Shown one piece after another: positions 11,671 to 20,653 of a stretch of DNA of 64,000 nt. The DNA is from Aquimarina sp. BL5 (GTDB taxonomy: Bacteria; Bacteroidota; Bacteroidia; Flavobacteriales; Flavobacteriaceae). The position numbers and the translations under genes were made by a program. How positions within the stretch are numbered: position 1 is the first letter of the stretch; each line of letters starts with the position of its first letter. Location: NCBI RefSeq assembly GCF_003443675.1, contig NZ_CP031963.1, positions 1,821,501 to 1,885,500 on the forward strand, read 5' to 3'. Below the pieces are notes generated by a model that saw only the letters and a program-made list of their open reading frames with translations, searched no databases and was not told the DNA's origin.

Positions 11671-11881
11671 AATCCTTCTAAGCATTACCGACATCCTTCT
11701 AAGGATTAAAAAGGTAGTTCGAATCACCTTTTTTAAGATCGGAACCCCAAAAATAAAGGTAAAGTCCCCTAACGACAGTGCTACTTGCCCATAAAACAAG
11801 GCTCATAACCTTTATAAAGACCCAAATAAAGGTTACGGTAATCCTTCGAAACGTTAGATCAATCCTTCGAACTACCTTTTT
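11671..11881. repeat. Cluster of short palindromic elements with a 16-bp inverted repeat
   Basis: Related short elements sit at 11671 (AATCCTTCTAAGCATT), 11692 (ATCCTTCTAAGGAT, a perfect 6-bp stem), 11716 (AGTTCGAATC), 11841 (ATCCTTCGAAACG) and 11862 (ATCCTTCGAACTACC). AAAAAGGTAGTTCGAA at 11708-11723 is repeated exactly inverted at 11866-11881. AACCTTTAT/ATAAAGGTT forms a 9-bp stem with a 10-nt loop around 11808-11835. What the cluster does is unknown. Confidence 0.65.
11708..11734 (+). terminator. Hairpin with T-run, possible terminator
   Basis: AAAAAGGT (11708-11715) pairs with ACCTTTTT (11726-11733) across a 10-nt loop and is followed by a further T. It resembles a weak intrinsic terminator, although the nearest upstream gene ends 450 bp away, and the stem is AT-rich. 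It is also part of the palindrome cluster. Confidence 0.35.
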
Positions 11882-11980
11882 GAGGGCTCGAAGCGTTATG
11901 AAAGTTGGATTAATTCATTTTAAACGCTCTTTAAAAGTCAAAAATAAAACATAAAACAAGAGGTAACAATGTAGTTACAT

Positions 11981-12586
11981 ATGACACATAATAATACAGG
12001 AGTAATAGTCTCTGCTACATACTCATATAGAGAATTGACCGTTGCCAGTACTGAGTATTATCATGTTTGCGGAGGATGTGCCACAGCTGTAGTAGTTAAT
12101 AGTAATGTTGCAAAACCTACTCCACTTCCAGAAGGTTTTGTGGATATATCTAATTCGGCTGACACTTCTATATTTCCAGCTGATTGTAGGAGTTTCAAAT
12201 ATGCTCCATTCACAGGTGTAAACATAGCAACAACAACTGGAATTAATGATGAATTTTATGCGGATCATACAGTTGTTAATGGTGTTGTAAGAAGAACAAT
12301 AGAGTTATCTATTGACATAGCTACTTTTACTGCCCCTTCTTATCTTAGACCAGGTCAAGCCGCAAACGTAACAGCGGGAGTTATAACTGGAGCTAATTAC
12401 AAAACACAGCTCTCGTTTTTACAGAATACTGGAGCCAGTTCTGATCAGCTTAAAATCCAATGGGAGATTTATTTAAAACAAGGAATGCAGTCTATTGGTG
12501 GATCAATAGTTATTGGTGAGAATGTATATGGAATTAGAAGTCCAGCTCCATATCTTATAACCGTTGGACCCACAAATTGTGACTGA
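11981..12586 (+). CDS. Hypothetical protein, 201 residues
   Basis: Not recognised. The ATG at 11981 is preceded in frame by a stop three codons upstream, so the start cannot be earlier. The product has no signal peptide or membrane helix, is rich in Thr, Ala, Val and Ser and looks all-beta; it carries a CGGC motif near residue 32, another Cys near residue 69 and a terminal NCD. The composition resembles secreted beta-sandwich domains of Bacteroidota, so it could be the surviving 3' portion of a larger exported protein whose 5' part has been lost in the structured spacer. It ends 26 nt before the next orphan gene. Confidence 0.5.
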   Translation: MTHNNTGVIVSATYSYRELTVASTEYYHVCGGCATAVVVNSNVAKPTPLPEGFVDISNSADTSIFPADCRSFKYAPFTGVNIATTTGINDEFYADHTVVNGVVRRTIELSIDIATFTAPSYLRPGQAANVTAGVITGANYKTQLSFLQNTGASSDQLKIQWEIYLKQGMQSIGGSIVIGENVYGIRSPAPYLITVGPTNCD

Positions 12587-12612
12587 AGGTAAAAACATAA
12601 ACATTCAGAATA

Positions 12613-13197
12613 ATGAAAATAACTATATTCAGTTTATTAACTTTATTACTTATGAAAATTTCATATTTAGACTTAGAAAAATTATTATATCATAATATTA
12701 AGGAAATTCCAAATACCATATTGATAAACAATGGGGACAATAAATATATAAATACATATAGCTTGAATGGGGATTTTAATTTTGTAGATAAACCATATAC
12801 CACTTTATACATTAGCACTGATAAAGATGGAATAATTCAGTACTTCGCTTTTGGAATTAATGGCGTGATGGATAAATCATTTTATGACATGATGGTGACA
12901 AAATATGGAGCCCCAGATGAAATGACAAATATAGATGAAATGATAACTATAACAGAAGAATCAAAAGCTCGTAATGGAATTAAAAGTAAAGAAAGCACCT
13001 ATACACTTAAGAAATGTAGATTTGAAGAAAAACCTCTGTATATCATATGGCATAAAAAGGATTATAAAATTAAGTTCTTATTAAAACAAGGTGCAAAAAC
13101 TACCTTTAAATCAATTTTTGTAACTATCGGTAATATTGATTTTTATAATGATCAAAGAGAAAAAGAACTCTCTAAGCTACCAAAAATCCAATATTAA
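12613..13197 (+). CDS. Hypothetical protein, 194 residues, possibly exported
   Basis: Not recognised. The N-terminus (MKITIFSLLTLLLMKISYLDL) has a lysine followed by a hydrophobic stretch and could be an uncleaved signal, though no clear cleavage site is seen. The rest is Lys- and Ile-rich and predicted mixed alpha/beta, with segments such as LYISTDKDGIIQYFAFGING and a GAPDEM turn. An intrinsic terminator follows within 25 nt, which supports this being a transcribed gene. It lies 26 nt after the preceding orphan, so the two may share a transcript. Confidence 0.55.
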   Translation: MKITIFSLLTLLLMKISYLDLEKLLYHNIKEIPNTILINNGDNKYINTYSLNGDFNFVDKPYTTLYISTDKDGIIQYFAFGINGVMDKSFYDMMVTKYGAPDEMTNIDEMITITEESKARNGIKSKESTYTLKKCRFEEKPLYIIWHKKDYKIKFLLKQGAKTTFKSIFVTIGNIDFYNDQREKELSKLPKIQY

Positions 13198-13221
13198 CTT
13201 ATAGCACACTAGTCTAAATAG

Positions 13222-13262
13222 ATAAGGAATCAAAAATGTAACTAACTTTTTTGATTCCTTAT
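13222..13262 (+). terminator. Intrinsic terminator after the 194-residue orphan gene
   Basis: ATAAGGAATCAAAAA (13222-13236) pairs with TTTTTTGATTCCTTAT (13247-13262) across a ~10-nt loop. The stem is strong for this AT-rich genome and starts 25 nt past the stop codon at 13197. Confidence 0.75.
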
Positions 13263-13283
13263 TAATTTCATTAGAACTACATT

Positions 13284-13517
13284 ATGAAAGAAAAAGACGA
13301 GATAGCATTGTAGCTTGCTAGAGTATAAAAAATAATTAAAAGAATTCAAGCACTTGAAAATCCTCCTGAATACTATAAAACACAAAATTGTAAGTATAAA
13401 TTACTTTTACAAGAAAGGGATTTATATAGGTTTTTCTTAGGGTATTCTGGATACGATATTAATGGATCTTATGAGTAAATTGAAAACTCTTTAGATGAAT
13501 TAGAAAATGAGAGTTAA
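13284..13517 (+). pseudogene. Small decayed gene with three in-frame stops
   Basis: One frame runs from ATG 13284 to TAA 13515-13517 (77 codons) with plausible protein sequence (IIKRIQALENPPEYY, LLLQERDLYRFFLGY, IENSLDELENES) interrupted only by TAG at 13311, TAA at 13326 and TAA at 13476. The frame itself is undamaged: no indel is needed. The sense segments are helical and charged and I do not recognise the family. Nonsense-only decay suggests recent loss. It is short enough that chance is possible, but the coherent charged/helical pattern across ~70 codons argues for a former gene. Confidence 0.5.
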
Positions 13518-13579
13518 TAATCGTGTGGTACAAATAATGAACATTACATAAGGTTTCTAAAAAACATCATCATCGATAT

Positions 13580-14935
13580 ATGGCACATCCTAAAATAACA
13601 CAAACAAGAACCTTTACGGATGAATTCGAAGAAATACTGGCGTTATCATCGGATCAGGTTCGGGATATTGATGAATTAGATTATCAATTATTAAAAGAGA
13701 ATATGTTTAGCAGCGATCCTAATTATGATGAAAAGAAAGCAAGGTTTAAACATCTACGATCTATAGCACGAACGCTAAACAACATTCAAATAACCAAGCT
13801 AAAATCAATCATAAAAAATCAAAAGAAAAAACAAGCTACTTATAATTTCGAAACTATCAAATCAGAGCGTTTACAGAAGAAGTATAAGCACTTAAATTTT
13901 TCTGAAGACAGATATCTACAGTTCAGAACCAAGCTAGATGAAATAGAAAATCTTTCTAGAAAAATGTTTAACGAATCCTTAAAAAATCATAAACTTAGAA
14001 AACCACATCACAAAAGGTTTATCGAAGCTGCCAACATAATTTTAAAAGATTTTCTTACACCTCAGGAGCTTACAAGTTTTCACAAAATTGAAAAAGATGA
14101 ATACCAATTCACTGTAAACACCAGAAGTGAAGTAATCAAACACTCCTACTCGACGTTACATTTAAACGAGAAACAGGCCACACAAATATTTCATTATGAA
14201 GAGGATGAACCCGCTACAGATGAGCAAGGTGCATATTATAGCGAATTGGAAAAACTTGAGCTTACTAAACAATTTATGAAATCTATTCTTAATAAAGAGC
14301 AATTTATATCCTATATCCCTATTTGGAATCAAAGAAAAGATGACACTGAAAAAGTGATCATCAGTAACAATGAACGTAAACTACAAGAAATAAACAGATT
14401 ACAGAATAGAAAAGAATTCTTACTAAGTACTTATTTACCCATACTATGTCAATGGAGATCAGAGATAGAATCATTTTTAGATATCGATCTAAAACAACAT
14501 ATAGCTGTTTGGAGAACTGAATATCAGGAAAAAATATTAACCTTGTTTGATAAGCATAAAAAAGAAGCTAGCAGACACTATAAAAATCTATACCCTAATT
14601 ATATCCTACATCTCGAAATAGAATTACAAATAAGAGCACTCCTACCCGATGCCAACTATCTGGAAGAAACCAAGAAAACATTTTCTCATATCACACCAGA
14701 ATTAAGAAACATAATTTTAAAATCCACAGAAGCTGTTAAAAACATTAATCACAAGCTGAATCAGTTCGAAATTGACAATTACGAAAACACTGGAGGCACA
14801 TATGGTGGGTGGGTTTCGGTCATTAGAAATCCTAACAATGAAAAATCGGAGAACATCTTGATCCTATCAACATTACTTTTGGAGCCTTTATTAGAAAAGA
14901 ACATTAAGGTACTAGAAAAATTTCAAGTATCATGA
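13580..14935 (+). CDS. Hypothetical alpha-helical protein, 451 residues
   Basis: Function not recognised. The protein has no signal peptide or membrane helix and is dominated by long charged helices with coiled-coil character (Lys, Glu, Leu and Gln rich). Several segments share a pattern like a helix cap followed by a helix: LSSDQVRDIDELD, LNNIQITKLKSI, LTPQELTSFHKIE and LNEKQATQIFHYE. This recalls the LTxxQ motifs of Spy/CpxP-like proteins, but those are periplasmic and much smaller, so this is only a resemblance. A small aromatic/glycine patch near the C-terminus (GGTYGGWVSV) breaks the helical pattern. It lies between the pseudogene and fhs and appears monocistronic. Confidence 0.75.
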   Translation: MAHPKITQTRTFTDEFEEILALSSDQVRDIDELDYQLLKENMFSSDPNYDEKKARFKHLRSIARTLNNIQITKLKSIIKNQKKKQATYNFETIKSERLQKKYKHLNFSEDRYLQFRTKLDEIENLSRKMFNESLKNHKLRKPHHKRFIEAANIILKDFLTPQELTSFHKIEKDEYQFTVNTRSEVIKHSYSTLHLNEKQATQIFHYEEDEPATDEQGAYYSELEKLELTKQFMKSILNKEQFISYIPIWNQRKDDTEKVIISNNERKLQEINRLQNRKEFLLSTYLPILCQWRSEIESFLDIDLKQHIAVWRTEYQEKILTLFDKHKKEASRHYKNLYPNYILHLEIELQIRALLPDANYLEETKKTFSHITPELRNIILKSTEAVKNINHKLNQFEIDNYENTGGTYGGWVSVIRNPNNEKSENILILSTLLLEPLLEKNIKVLEKFQVS

Positions 14936-15079
14936 TAAGAAAGTTCTATAATCACAAAAACTCACAAGCGACTTGATATCAAAATAATGACTATTTTTAG
15001 ATATAAATAAAGCTGCACAATTCCTTAACGTTTTAAGCATCTGTTATTTCTAATATCGAACGATTTAAACCTATACCCT

Positions 15080-16747
15080 ATGAATGATTTACAAATTGCA
15101 AAAAAAGTAACTCTTGCACACATTTCATCCATTGCAGAAAAATTTGGTGTCGATCCCGATCAAATAGAAATGTATGGCAAATACAAAGCTAAATTACCCT
15201 TGCATGCCATCAATAAAGAAAATGCTCAGAAAAGCAACCTAGTATTGGTTTCGGCCATATCGCCTACTCCTGCAGGTGAAGGAAAAACAACGATGTCTAT
15301 TGGTTTATCCGAAGGATTGAATCGATTAGATAAAAAAACAACGGTAGTATTAAGAGAACCTTCTTTAGGACCTGTTTTTGGAATTAAAGGCGGTGCCACA
15401 GGTGGCGGTTATTCGCAGGTATTACCAATGGAAGATATCAATCTACACTTTACGGGAGATTTTGCCGCTATAGAAAAAGCGCATAATCTGCTGGCTGCTA
15501 TCATAGATAATAATATCCAAAGTAAAACCAATACGCTACTGTTAGATCCAAGAACCATTAGCTGGAAACGTGTCGTTGATCTAAATGATCGTGCATTACG
15601 CCGTGTCATTGTTGGATTAGGCGGAACCACATCAGGAGTACCAAGAGAAACTGGTTTTGACATTACTGCTGCTTCAGAAATTATGGCAATTCTTTGTTTG
15701 GCAGAAAATCTTAGTGATCTCAAAAAACGTTTAGGTAATATTTTTATAGGATATACATATGATAAAAAACCTATATATGCTAAAGATCTAAAAGCTGAAG
15801 GCGCTATGACAGCATTGCTCAAAGACGCCATAAAACCAAACCTAGTACAAACGATAGAAGGAAATCCGGCGATCATTCACGGCGGGCCCTTTGCTAATAT
15901 CGCTCAAGGAACAAATACTGCCATAGCTACTCTGATGGGAATGTCATACTCAGAATATACAGTTACCGAAGCTGGTTTTGGATTTGATTTGGGCGCCGAA
16001 AAATTCTTTGATATTAAATGTCAAAGCGCAGGACTCAAACCGAAAGTTGTAGTACTAACTGCTACCATACGCGCTCTAAAATATCATGGAGGTGCAGATC
16101 TAAAATCCTTGACCAATCCAGATATAGAAGCATTGCAAAAAGGCTTACCAAACTTAGAAAAACATCTGGAAAACATTACTAAGTTTCAAGTCAAGCCGGT
16201 TATTGCCATTAATAAATTCACATCGGATAGTGATGCAGAAATAGATATGATCAAAGATTTCGCAGCTTCTAAAGGTGTTAGAGTCGCACTCGCAGATGTT
16301 TGGGCAAAAGGTGGAGAAGGTGCAATTGAATTAGCCCAATGTGTAATCGACATCGTAGCGTCAGATACCTCGGATTTTAAACCATTGTACAAATGGGAAT
16401 CTAAAGTAACGGATAAAATAGAAACTATTGCAACAGAAATTTATGGTGCTAAACACGTTGATTACACCTCTAAAGCAAAAGCTCATTTGAAAAAAATCAC
16501 CAATCTAGGCCTAGATCATTTACCTGTCTGTATTGCAAAAACGCAAAAATCATTATCTGATAATCCTAAATTACTTGGTAGACCAAAAGATTTTATACTT
16601 ACTGTAAGAGAAATTGAAATAGCAGCAGGAGCTGGTTTTCTGATTCCGATAACGGGTGATATTATGAGAATGCCTGGATTACCTGCACATCCTGCATCAG
16701 AAGGAATAGATGTCAATGATGATGGAGAAATAACAGGATTGTTTTAA
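15080..16747 (+). CDS. fhs: Formate--tetrahydrofolate ligase
   Basis: ATP-dependent synthesis of 10-formyl-tetrahydrofolate from formate and tetrahydrofolate (one-carbon metabolism, cytoplasmic, homotetramer). The 555 residues match the family length. Motifs: P-loop TPAGEGKTT at ~65-75, the highly conserved EPSLGPVFGIKGGATGGG, NLHFTGDFAAIE, RDTGFDITAASEIMAI-like segment (here PRETGFDITAASE), and the C-terminal PGLPAHPASE signature. The start gives the usual MNDLQIAKKVTLAHI. The following orphan gene begins 17 nt later. Confidence 0.98.
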   Translation: MNDLQIAKKVTLAHISSIAEKFGVDPDQIEMYGKYKAKLPLHAINKENAQKSNLVLVSAISPTPAGEGKTTMSIGLSEGLNRLDKKTTVVLREPSLGPVFGIKGGATGGGYSQVLPMEDINLHFTGDFAAIEKAHNLLAAIIDNNIQSKTNTLLLDPRTISWKRVVDLNDRALRRVIVGLGGTTSGVPRETGFDITAASEIMAILCLAENLSDLKKRLGNIFIGYTYDKKPIYAKDLKAEGAMTALLKDAIKPNLVQTIEGNPAIIHGGPFANIAQGTNTAIATLMGMSYSEYTVTEAGFGFDLGAEKFFDIKCQSAGLKPKVVVLTATIRALKYHGGADLKSLTNPDIEALQKGLPNLEKHLENITKFQVKPVIAINKFTSDSDAEIDMIKDFAASKGVRVALADVWAKGGEGAIELAQCVIDIVASDTSDFKPLYKWESKVTDKIETIATEIYGAKHVDYTSKAKAHLKKITNLGLDHLPVCIAKTQKSLSDNPKLLGRPKDFILTVREIEIAAGAGFLIPITGDIMRMPGLPAHPASEGIDVNDDGEITGLF

Positions 16748-16763
16748 GGCTTTATAAACCAAA

Positions 16764-17369
16764 TTGTTGTACATCGTGATTTTTTTAAAGAACATATTCA
16801 AATCCCTCAATACAAAAATTAAATCTTATAATTTGTTTTGTGAGATTGGGGATTCTGAAATTCACGAAAGTACAATATTCATATCCAACTATCCTTTTGA
16901 ACCATCCATAGCCTATCCAGAAAAGTTGATTAAAGCAACCGAAATTGATACTATCTGCATTGATTTTGGGGCTTCAAAAATTAAAATAAAAGATGATATC
17001 ATTTTCGTATCTGCAGAGAAAAAAGACCAATTAAAAATGTTTGCGGAAAGAAATAACATTCCGCTAATACCATATAGTTGGAATTGGGATTGGATTTTAG
17101 AACCTTATCTTGATACAGAATTTACCGAAGAGAACAATAAACAGGTTACTGCCAGGCTTCTGGAAAATGGTTTCAGCAAAACTGAAATTGATACTATAAG
17201 AAAGGAAGTTGGAAAACAGATGTACAAATATAATTTTGATACTATGCTTTGGGATTGGTGCAGTTTATCCTTGTTTGATGTGTTATCTGCAATGCGCGCA
17301 AAATATGCCAAAGAAAAATTTCGAGAATTTTATAAAACAGCAATAGAAATAGAAAAACGTGAAAAATAA
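16764..17369 (+). CDS. Hypothetical protein, ~200 residues
   Basis: Not recognised. No ATG lies near the 5' end: candidates are TTG at 16764 or 16767 and GTG at 16776, and the true start is uncertain. The sequence has a possible short hydrophobic N-terminus (YIVIFLKNIF) followed by a mixed domain with two regions rich in Trp (SWNWDWILEPY and LWDWCSLSLFD) and a Lys-rich helical C-terminus. The arrangement looks like an immunity or DUF-type cytoplasmic protein, but that is only an impression. It follows fhs closely and faces the DUF1569 gene on the other strand. Confidence 0.6.
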   Translation: MLYIVIFLKNIFKSLNTKIKSYNLFCEIGDSEIHESTIFISNYPFEPSIAYPEKLIKATEIDTICIDFGASKIKIKDDIIFVSAEKKDQLKMFAERNNIPLIPYSWNWDWILEPYLDTEFTEENNKQVTARLLENGFSKTEIDTIRKEVGKQMYKYNFDTMLWDWCSLSLFDVLSAMRAKYAKEKFREFYKTAIEIEKREK

Positions 17370-17452
17370 AATTAGTTATCTTTCAAAATAAACTTCTATA
17401 TCAATATCCGATAAAGATAACCTGACAATTTTTAAGGATGAAAATTAAAACT

Positions 17453-17959
17453 TTATTCCTTACGTAGGATATCCTGTATAATTTTTAAATGATGTCTTGT
17501 ATGTATTTTTAGAAACCGTTTAGCTTGTTTTTTGTTTAATTGACCAAAAACAGGATGAATAAAATTCACATTTTCGTCTAAACTTTCTAAATCTAAAAGA
17601 TTTTCTCTTGCAATTTCTAATTGAGATAGTATGTCTTCCGTTTTTATATCATTTGGAGGCAACACAGACCCTGGAGATTTCCCTATTCCTCTAGGTATAT
17701 AACCAAATGTATACGAGAAGTTACGAGCTAGGCTGAAACGTTTTTCATATACACTAGGATCAGAACTCTTGAGCACATCATGTATCTTATTAATAACTTT
17801 TAGACTATGATCCAGATGCCAAGCAATTGGAACTTTAGAAACCTTAGTATTTACTTGGTCTTTAAACTGAATCAGATATGCGATATCATACAATTGGCTA
17901 TCCATAAACCCTTTCTTACCTTCATTATTATCTCCTTGTCCATACCCCCAGAAAGCCAA
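17453..17959 (-). CDS. DUF1569 (DinB-like superfamily) protein, N-terminus uncertain
   Basis: Four-helix DinB-like fold protein; members of the superfamily bind a metal through three His and often act as small-thiol transferases, but DUF1569 has no established activity. Seen: WHLDHSLKVINK, RGIGKSPGSVLPP, HPVFGQLNKKQ and HTRHHLKII, which are the family landmarks. The listed start is a TTG; the first ATG is at 17905 (MDSQLYDIAYL). Upstream in the same frame a hydrophobic stretch (CIISVLCYCNLAFWGYGQG) continues to a TGA, and an ATG at 17996 lies one frame off, so the original N-terminal membrane anchor may have been cut off by a 1-nt frameshift. Located downstream of the TonB receptor on the same strand. 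Confidence 0.75.
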   Translation of the reverse strand: MAFWGYGQGDNNEGKKGFMDSQLYDIAYLIQFKDQVNTKVSKVPIAWHLDHSLKVINKIHDVLKSSDPSVYEKRFSLARNFSYTFGYIPRGIGKSPGSVLPPNDIKTEDILSQLEIARENLLDLESLDENVNFIHPVFGQLNKKQAKRFLKIHTRHHLKIIQDILRKE

Positions 17960-18020
17960 GTTGCAATAACACAGAACGCTAATAATGCATTCTCATTGTG
18001 TTCACACTGAATTATTTATG

Positions 18021-20405
18021 TTAAAATTCAAATCGATACCCAAAATCTGGAAAGAATCCTATCTGATTTACTTCATCTACGTTATTTGTCAATCTATTAT
18101 ACCGTCTTGCAAAAAGATTCTCATTGGCCGTTACATTCTGTAAATCGACATAAAACTGATGTGATCGTTTCTTTTTACGACTATTGATCTTATAACCAAA
18201 CTTAACGTCCCATCTAAAATATCCATCGTTCTGTTCACTAAAAGCTATATCTTCTTGTAACACTTCAAAACCAGCAGCTTGTGATGCAGCTAAATCTACT
18301 GGTGTAAAATATCTTCCTCCAGAAAAAGTAAGCCTGGTATCAAAAAACAATACATCCTTTTTGGTTTTTCCCATAGCGAACTCTTTTCCTGCCAATAGAT
18401 TAACCACATAGCCATTATTAAAAGGAGTATTGCGTTCCACACCATCACTACCTTCATATTTACTTTCGAACAAGGAAGTAGTCAATAATCCGTAATATCC
18501 TTTACTAAAAAATCGTTCTAACGTAAATTCAATTCCTTTATTAAATCCTGTCCCTTCATTCACCAATGAAACTCTATCATTATCAAACCCAAAATCCGCA
18601 CCTTCGGTTAAGGATGAATAACCAGAAGGAAATGATTCTACAGCTGCATTGTCAATATCCTGATAATATACTTCTACCTTACCTCTCCAGCTGCTACTTA
18701 GCTTTACATCATATCCTAGCACAAAATGATTACTTCTTACAAAATCAAGATTTTTATTGGTTTGTACCAACGCTCCGTTCACTTCTTCATTTAAGAATAA
18801 AAGGGGTAATGGAACTGGTTGATGGTGCAAACCATACCCAAAGCTTAGGCCATGGTTTTGGGATATTTTGTAATTGAGCCCAGCTCTTGGTTCTATTACA
18901 AATTGTTCATTAAGCGAACTATATTGACCATGAACTCCTGCATTCAATGTTAATTTTTCGGTTAACCTAAACTGCCCTTGAATATACGGCTGAACAATAG
19001 TCAGACTTTCATCAATATCTCTAAACGTAAATAGATCAGGATCCCCATCATTATTAAGATCTGGTTGTTCTGTTCTATCATTCAATAATGATACTACTCC
19101 AATATTCTCTAATAGCACTCCAGTTCTTATCGTACTTCGACTGCTTAATTTTGCATTATAGAGCGTAGAAAATGTATATCTATTTTCGGTATTATCAGCC
19201 TCAGTATATTGTATAGTACGTTCTTGTGGAGTGTCTTTATCTATAAAGCGATCCACTAGAAAATCATTTCCTGTAAATGATCCAGATACAATAGTTCTTA
19301 GATATGATTTATCGGTGATATTAATTCTGTGTTTAAGACCAATTACACCAAATCTAGATTCTACAAAAGTATTTTCATCTTCTGCAGCAAAAAGATCATC
19401 TTCATCAATATCATCTCCCAGAAAATCGATATCAGAAAAACCTATAATTCCAAACAAAGAAAAATTACCTAGTTTACTTTTTCCTAAATCAAGATTAAAA
19501 GAAACATCGCTATAATTAGGAGCTGCCGAAGTCCCTCCTGCTCCAACACCCAACAAACCAACTAATGAATATCTTCCTGCTACCAGAAATGATCCGTTAT
19601 TTTTACCAACTGGCCCTTCTGCCATTGCTTCAATTCCCGTAAAAATTCCAACTTGCGCAGTATATTCATAATCGTCTTTATTTCCTTTTCTAAAACCAAG
19701 ATCAAAAACTCCTCCGATTGCGTTTCCATATTCTGAAGGGAAAGCAGAAGTAATAAAATCAGAATTCTTTAGTAGATTAGGGTTTAATGCAGAAACCGGT
19801 CCTCCTGTGGTTCCCAGAGTGCTATAATGATTGGGACTAGGAATCGGAACACCTTCTAACCTCCATAACAAACCAGTTGGAGAGTTACCTCTAATTACCA
19901 CATCATTTCTACTGTCATCCGGAGCAGATACACCCGCGAAATTAGCTGCTAAACGACCTACATCACTCCTACCTCCTGAGAAACGAGTTACTTCTTCCAA
20001 ACTAAATTGCCTGGCGGATACTGATGTTAATTTATTTATAGCCCGTGCTTTATTAGTTTCTGAAGTTATGATCACTTCATCTAATCGATCAAAAGCTTCA
20101 TTCAATGCTACATTAACAATAGCGTCTTTACCAGAGGTCACTACAATATTTGGCAATGTAATAGATTCAAAACCAATATAACTTACTCTAATTATTTGTC
20201 TTCCTAAGGGTACTTTTTCTAAGGTAAAATAACCATCAATATCTGTAATGACACCATTGGTCTCATTCGTTTTTAACAATTCTACAGTGGCTCCAACTAG
20301 TGGAGTTTCGGATTGTTTATCCATTACTAGTCCTTTAATAGTTCCGGTTTGCGCATGAACTATACTAAGACATAAAAGTGCAAATAAGAGAGCATATCTT
20401 TTCAT
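18021..20405 (-). CDS. TonB-dependent receptor with carboxypeptidase-regulatory-like N-domain
   Basis: Outer-membrane active transporter of 794 residues. The start is the ATG at 20405, which opens a signal peptide (MKRYALLFALLCLSIVHAQ); an in-frame upstream codon adds ten unconvincing residues. Domain order: carboxypeptidase-regulatory-like beta-sandwich (~20-100, with GTIKGLVMDKQSETPLVGA), plug domain (~105-220, containing VVIRGNSPTGLLWRLEG), then a beta-barrel ending in an aromatic residue (DFGYRFEF). No SusD partner is adjacent, so it is not a typical polysaccharide locus. It is divergent from the LytS/LytTR pair (~250 nt between starts), which may control it (inference). Substrate unknown. 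Confidence 0.92.
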   Translation of the reverse strand: MKRYALLFALLCLSIVHAQTGTIKGLVMDKQSETPLVGATVELLKTNETNGVITDIDGYFTLEKVPLGRQIIRVSYIGFESITLPNIVVTSGKDAIVNVALNEAFDRLDEVIITSETNKARAINKLTSVSARQFSLEEVTRFSGGRSDVGRLAANFAGVSAPDDSRNDVVIRGNSPTGLLWRLEGVPIPSPNHYSTLGTTGGPVSALNPNLLKNSDFITSAFPSEYGNAIGGVFDLGFRKGNKDDYEYTAQVGIFTGIEAMAEGPVGKNNGSFLVAGRYSLVGLLGVGAGGTSAAPNYSDVSFNLDLGKSKLGNFSLFGIIGFSDIDFLGDDIDEDDLFAAEDENTFVESRFGVIGLKHRINITDKSYLRTIVSGSFTGNDFLVDRFIDKDTPQERTIQYTEADNTENRYTFSTLYNAKLSSRSTIRTGVLLENIGVVSLLNDRTEQPDLNNDGDPDLFTFRDIDESLTIVQPYIQGQFRLTEKLTLNAGVHGQYSSLNEQFVIEPRAGLNYKISQNHGLSFGYGLHHQPVPLPLLFLNEEVNGALVQTNKNLDFVRSNHFVLGYDVKLSSSWRGKVEVYYQDIDNAAVESFPSGYSSLTEGADFGFDNDRVSLVNEGTGFNKGIEFTLERFFSKGYYGLLTTSLFESKYEGSDGVERNTPFNNGYVVNLLAGKEFAMGKTKKDVLFFDTRLTFSGGRYFTPVDLAASQAAGFEVLQEDIAFSEQNDGYFRWDVKFGYKINSRKKKRSHQFYVDLQNVTANENLFARRYNRLTNNVDEVNQIGFFPDFGYRFEF

Positions 20406-20653
20406 ATTGTTGTTGATTTTACTCAAATCTGCCAACTTGATACCAATTCAGCAAATCAGAATAGTGGAACTGTTAATTTTGCTTTTGAAGTGTTCAAAAC
20501 TACTATTGAGTCTTTTTTAGTTCTCTATTAACAAGGATTTTCAAGAGAAATGGTTTTTATTACAATTCAGCTTCTATTTTGACAATTGAAGGAAATACAA
20601 AATGTAAATTGATTTGTAGTTCTGTATCTTTAACAATACTATTTAGATTATCT

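Larger units (their letters stand above)
11263..11980 (+). other. 718-bp gene-poor spacer with hairpins
   Basis: No convincing gene. A 70-codon open stretch at 11463-11675 (containing AGENEPGTKTVCQDMK) looks vaguely like a coding remnant but has no start and no recognisable homology. From about 11670 to 11890 the DNA is unusually structured: several copies of a short TTCTAAG/TTCGAA-centred element, three short hairpins and a 16-bp perfect inverted repeat. An overlapping pair of short open frames on both strands at 11540-11799 is a consequence of this symmetric sequence and is not called. Confidence 0.6.

Noticed and set aside
11708..11734. tRNA T-arm-like sequence (GTTCGAATC)
   Set aside because: No acceptor stem, anticodon arm or CCA-proximal pairing could be built around it; the hairpin is formed by A/T runs.
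11540..11799. Overlapping open frames on both strands (84 and 68 codons)
   Set aside because: They lie in the palindrome cluster, overlap each other, have unnatural residue composition and no supporting start context.
11671..11881. Possible CRISPR array
   Set aside because: Elements are only ~10-15 nt, variable in sequence and orientation, with irregular spacing and no cas genes in the window.
15409..15876. Antisense open frame (155 codons) inside fhs
   Set aside because: Shadow of a highly conserved enzyme gene.
17375..17421. GTTATCTTT/AAAGATAAC inverted repeat between convergent genes as a terminator
   Set aside because: Stem of 9 AT-rich pairs with a 29-nt loop is too weak and has no clear T-run.
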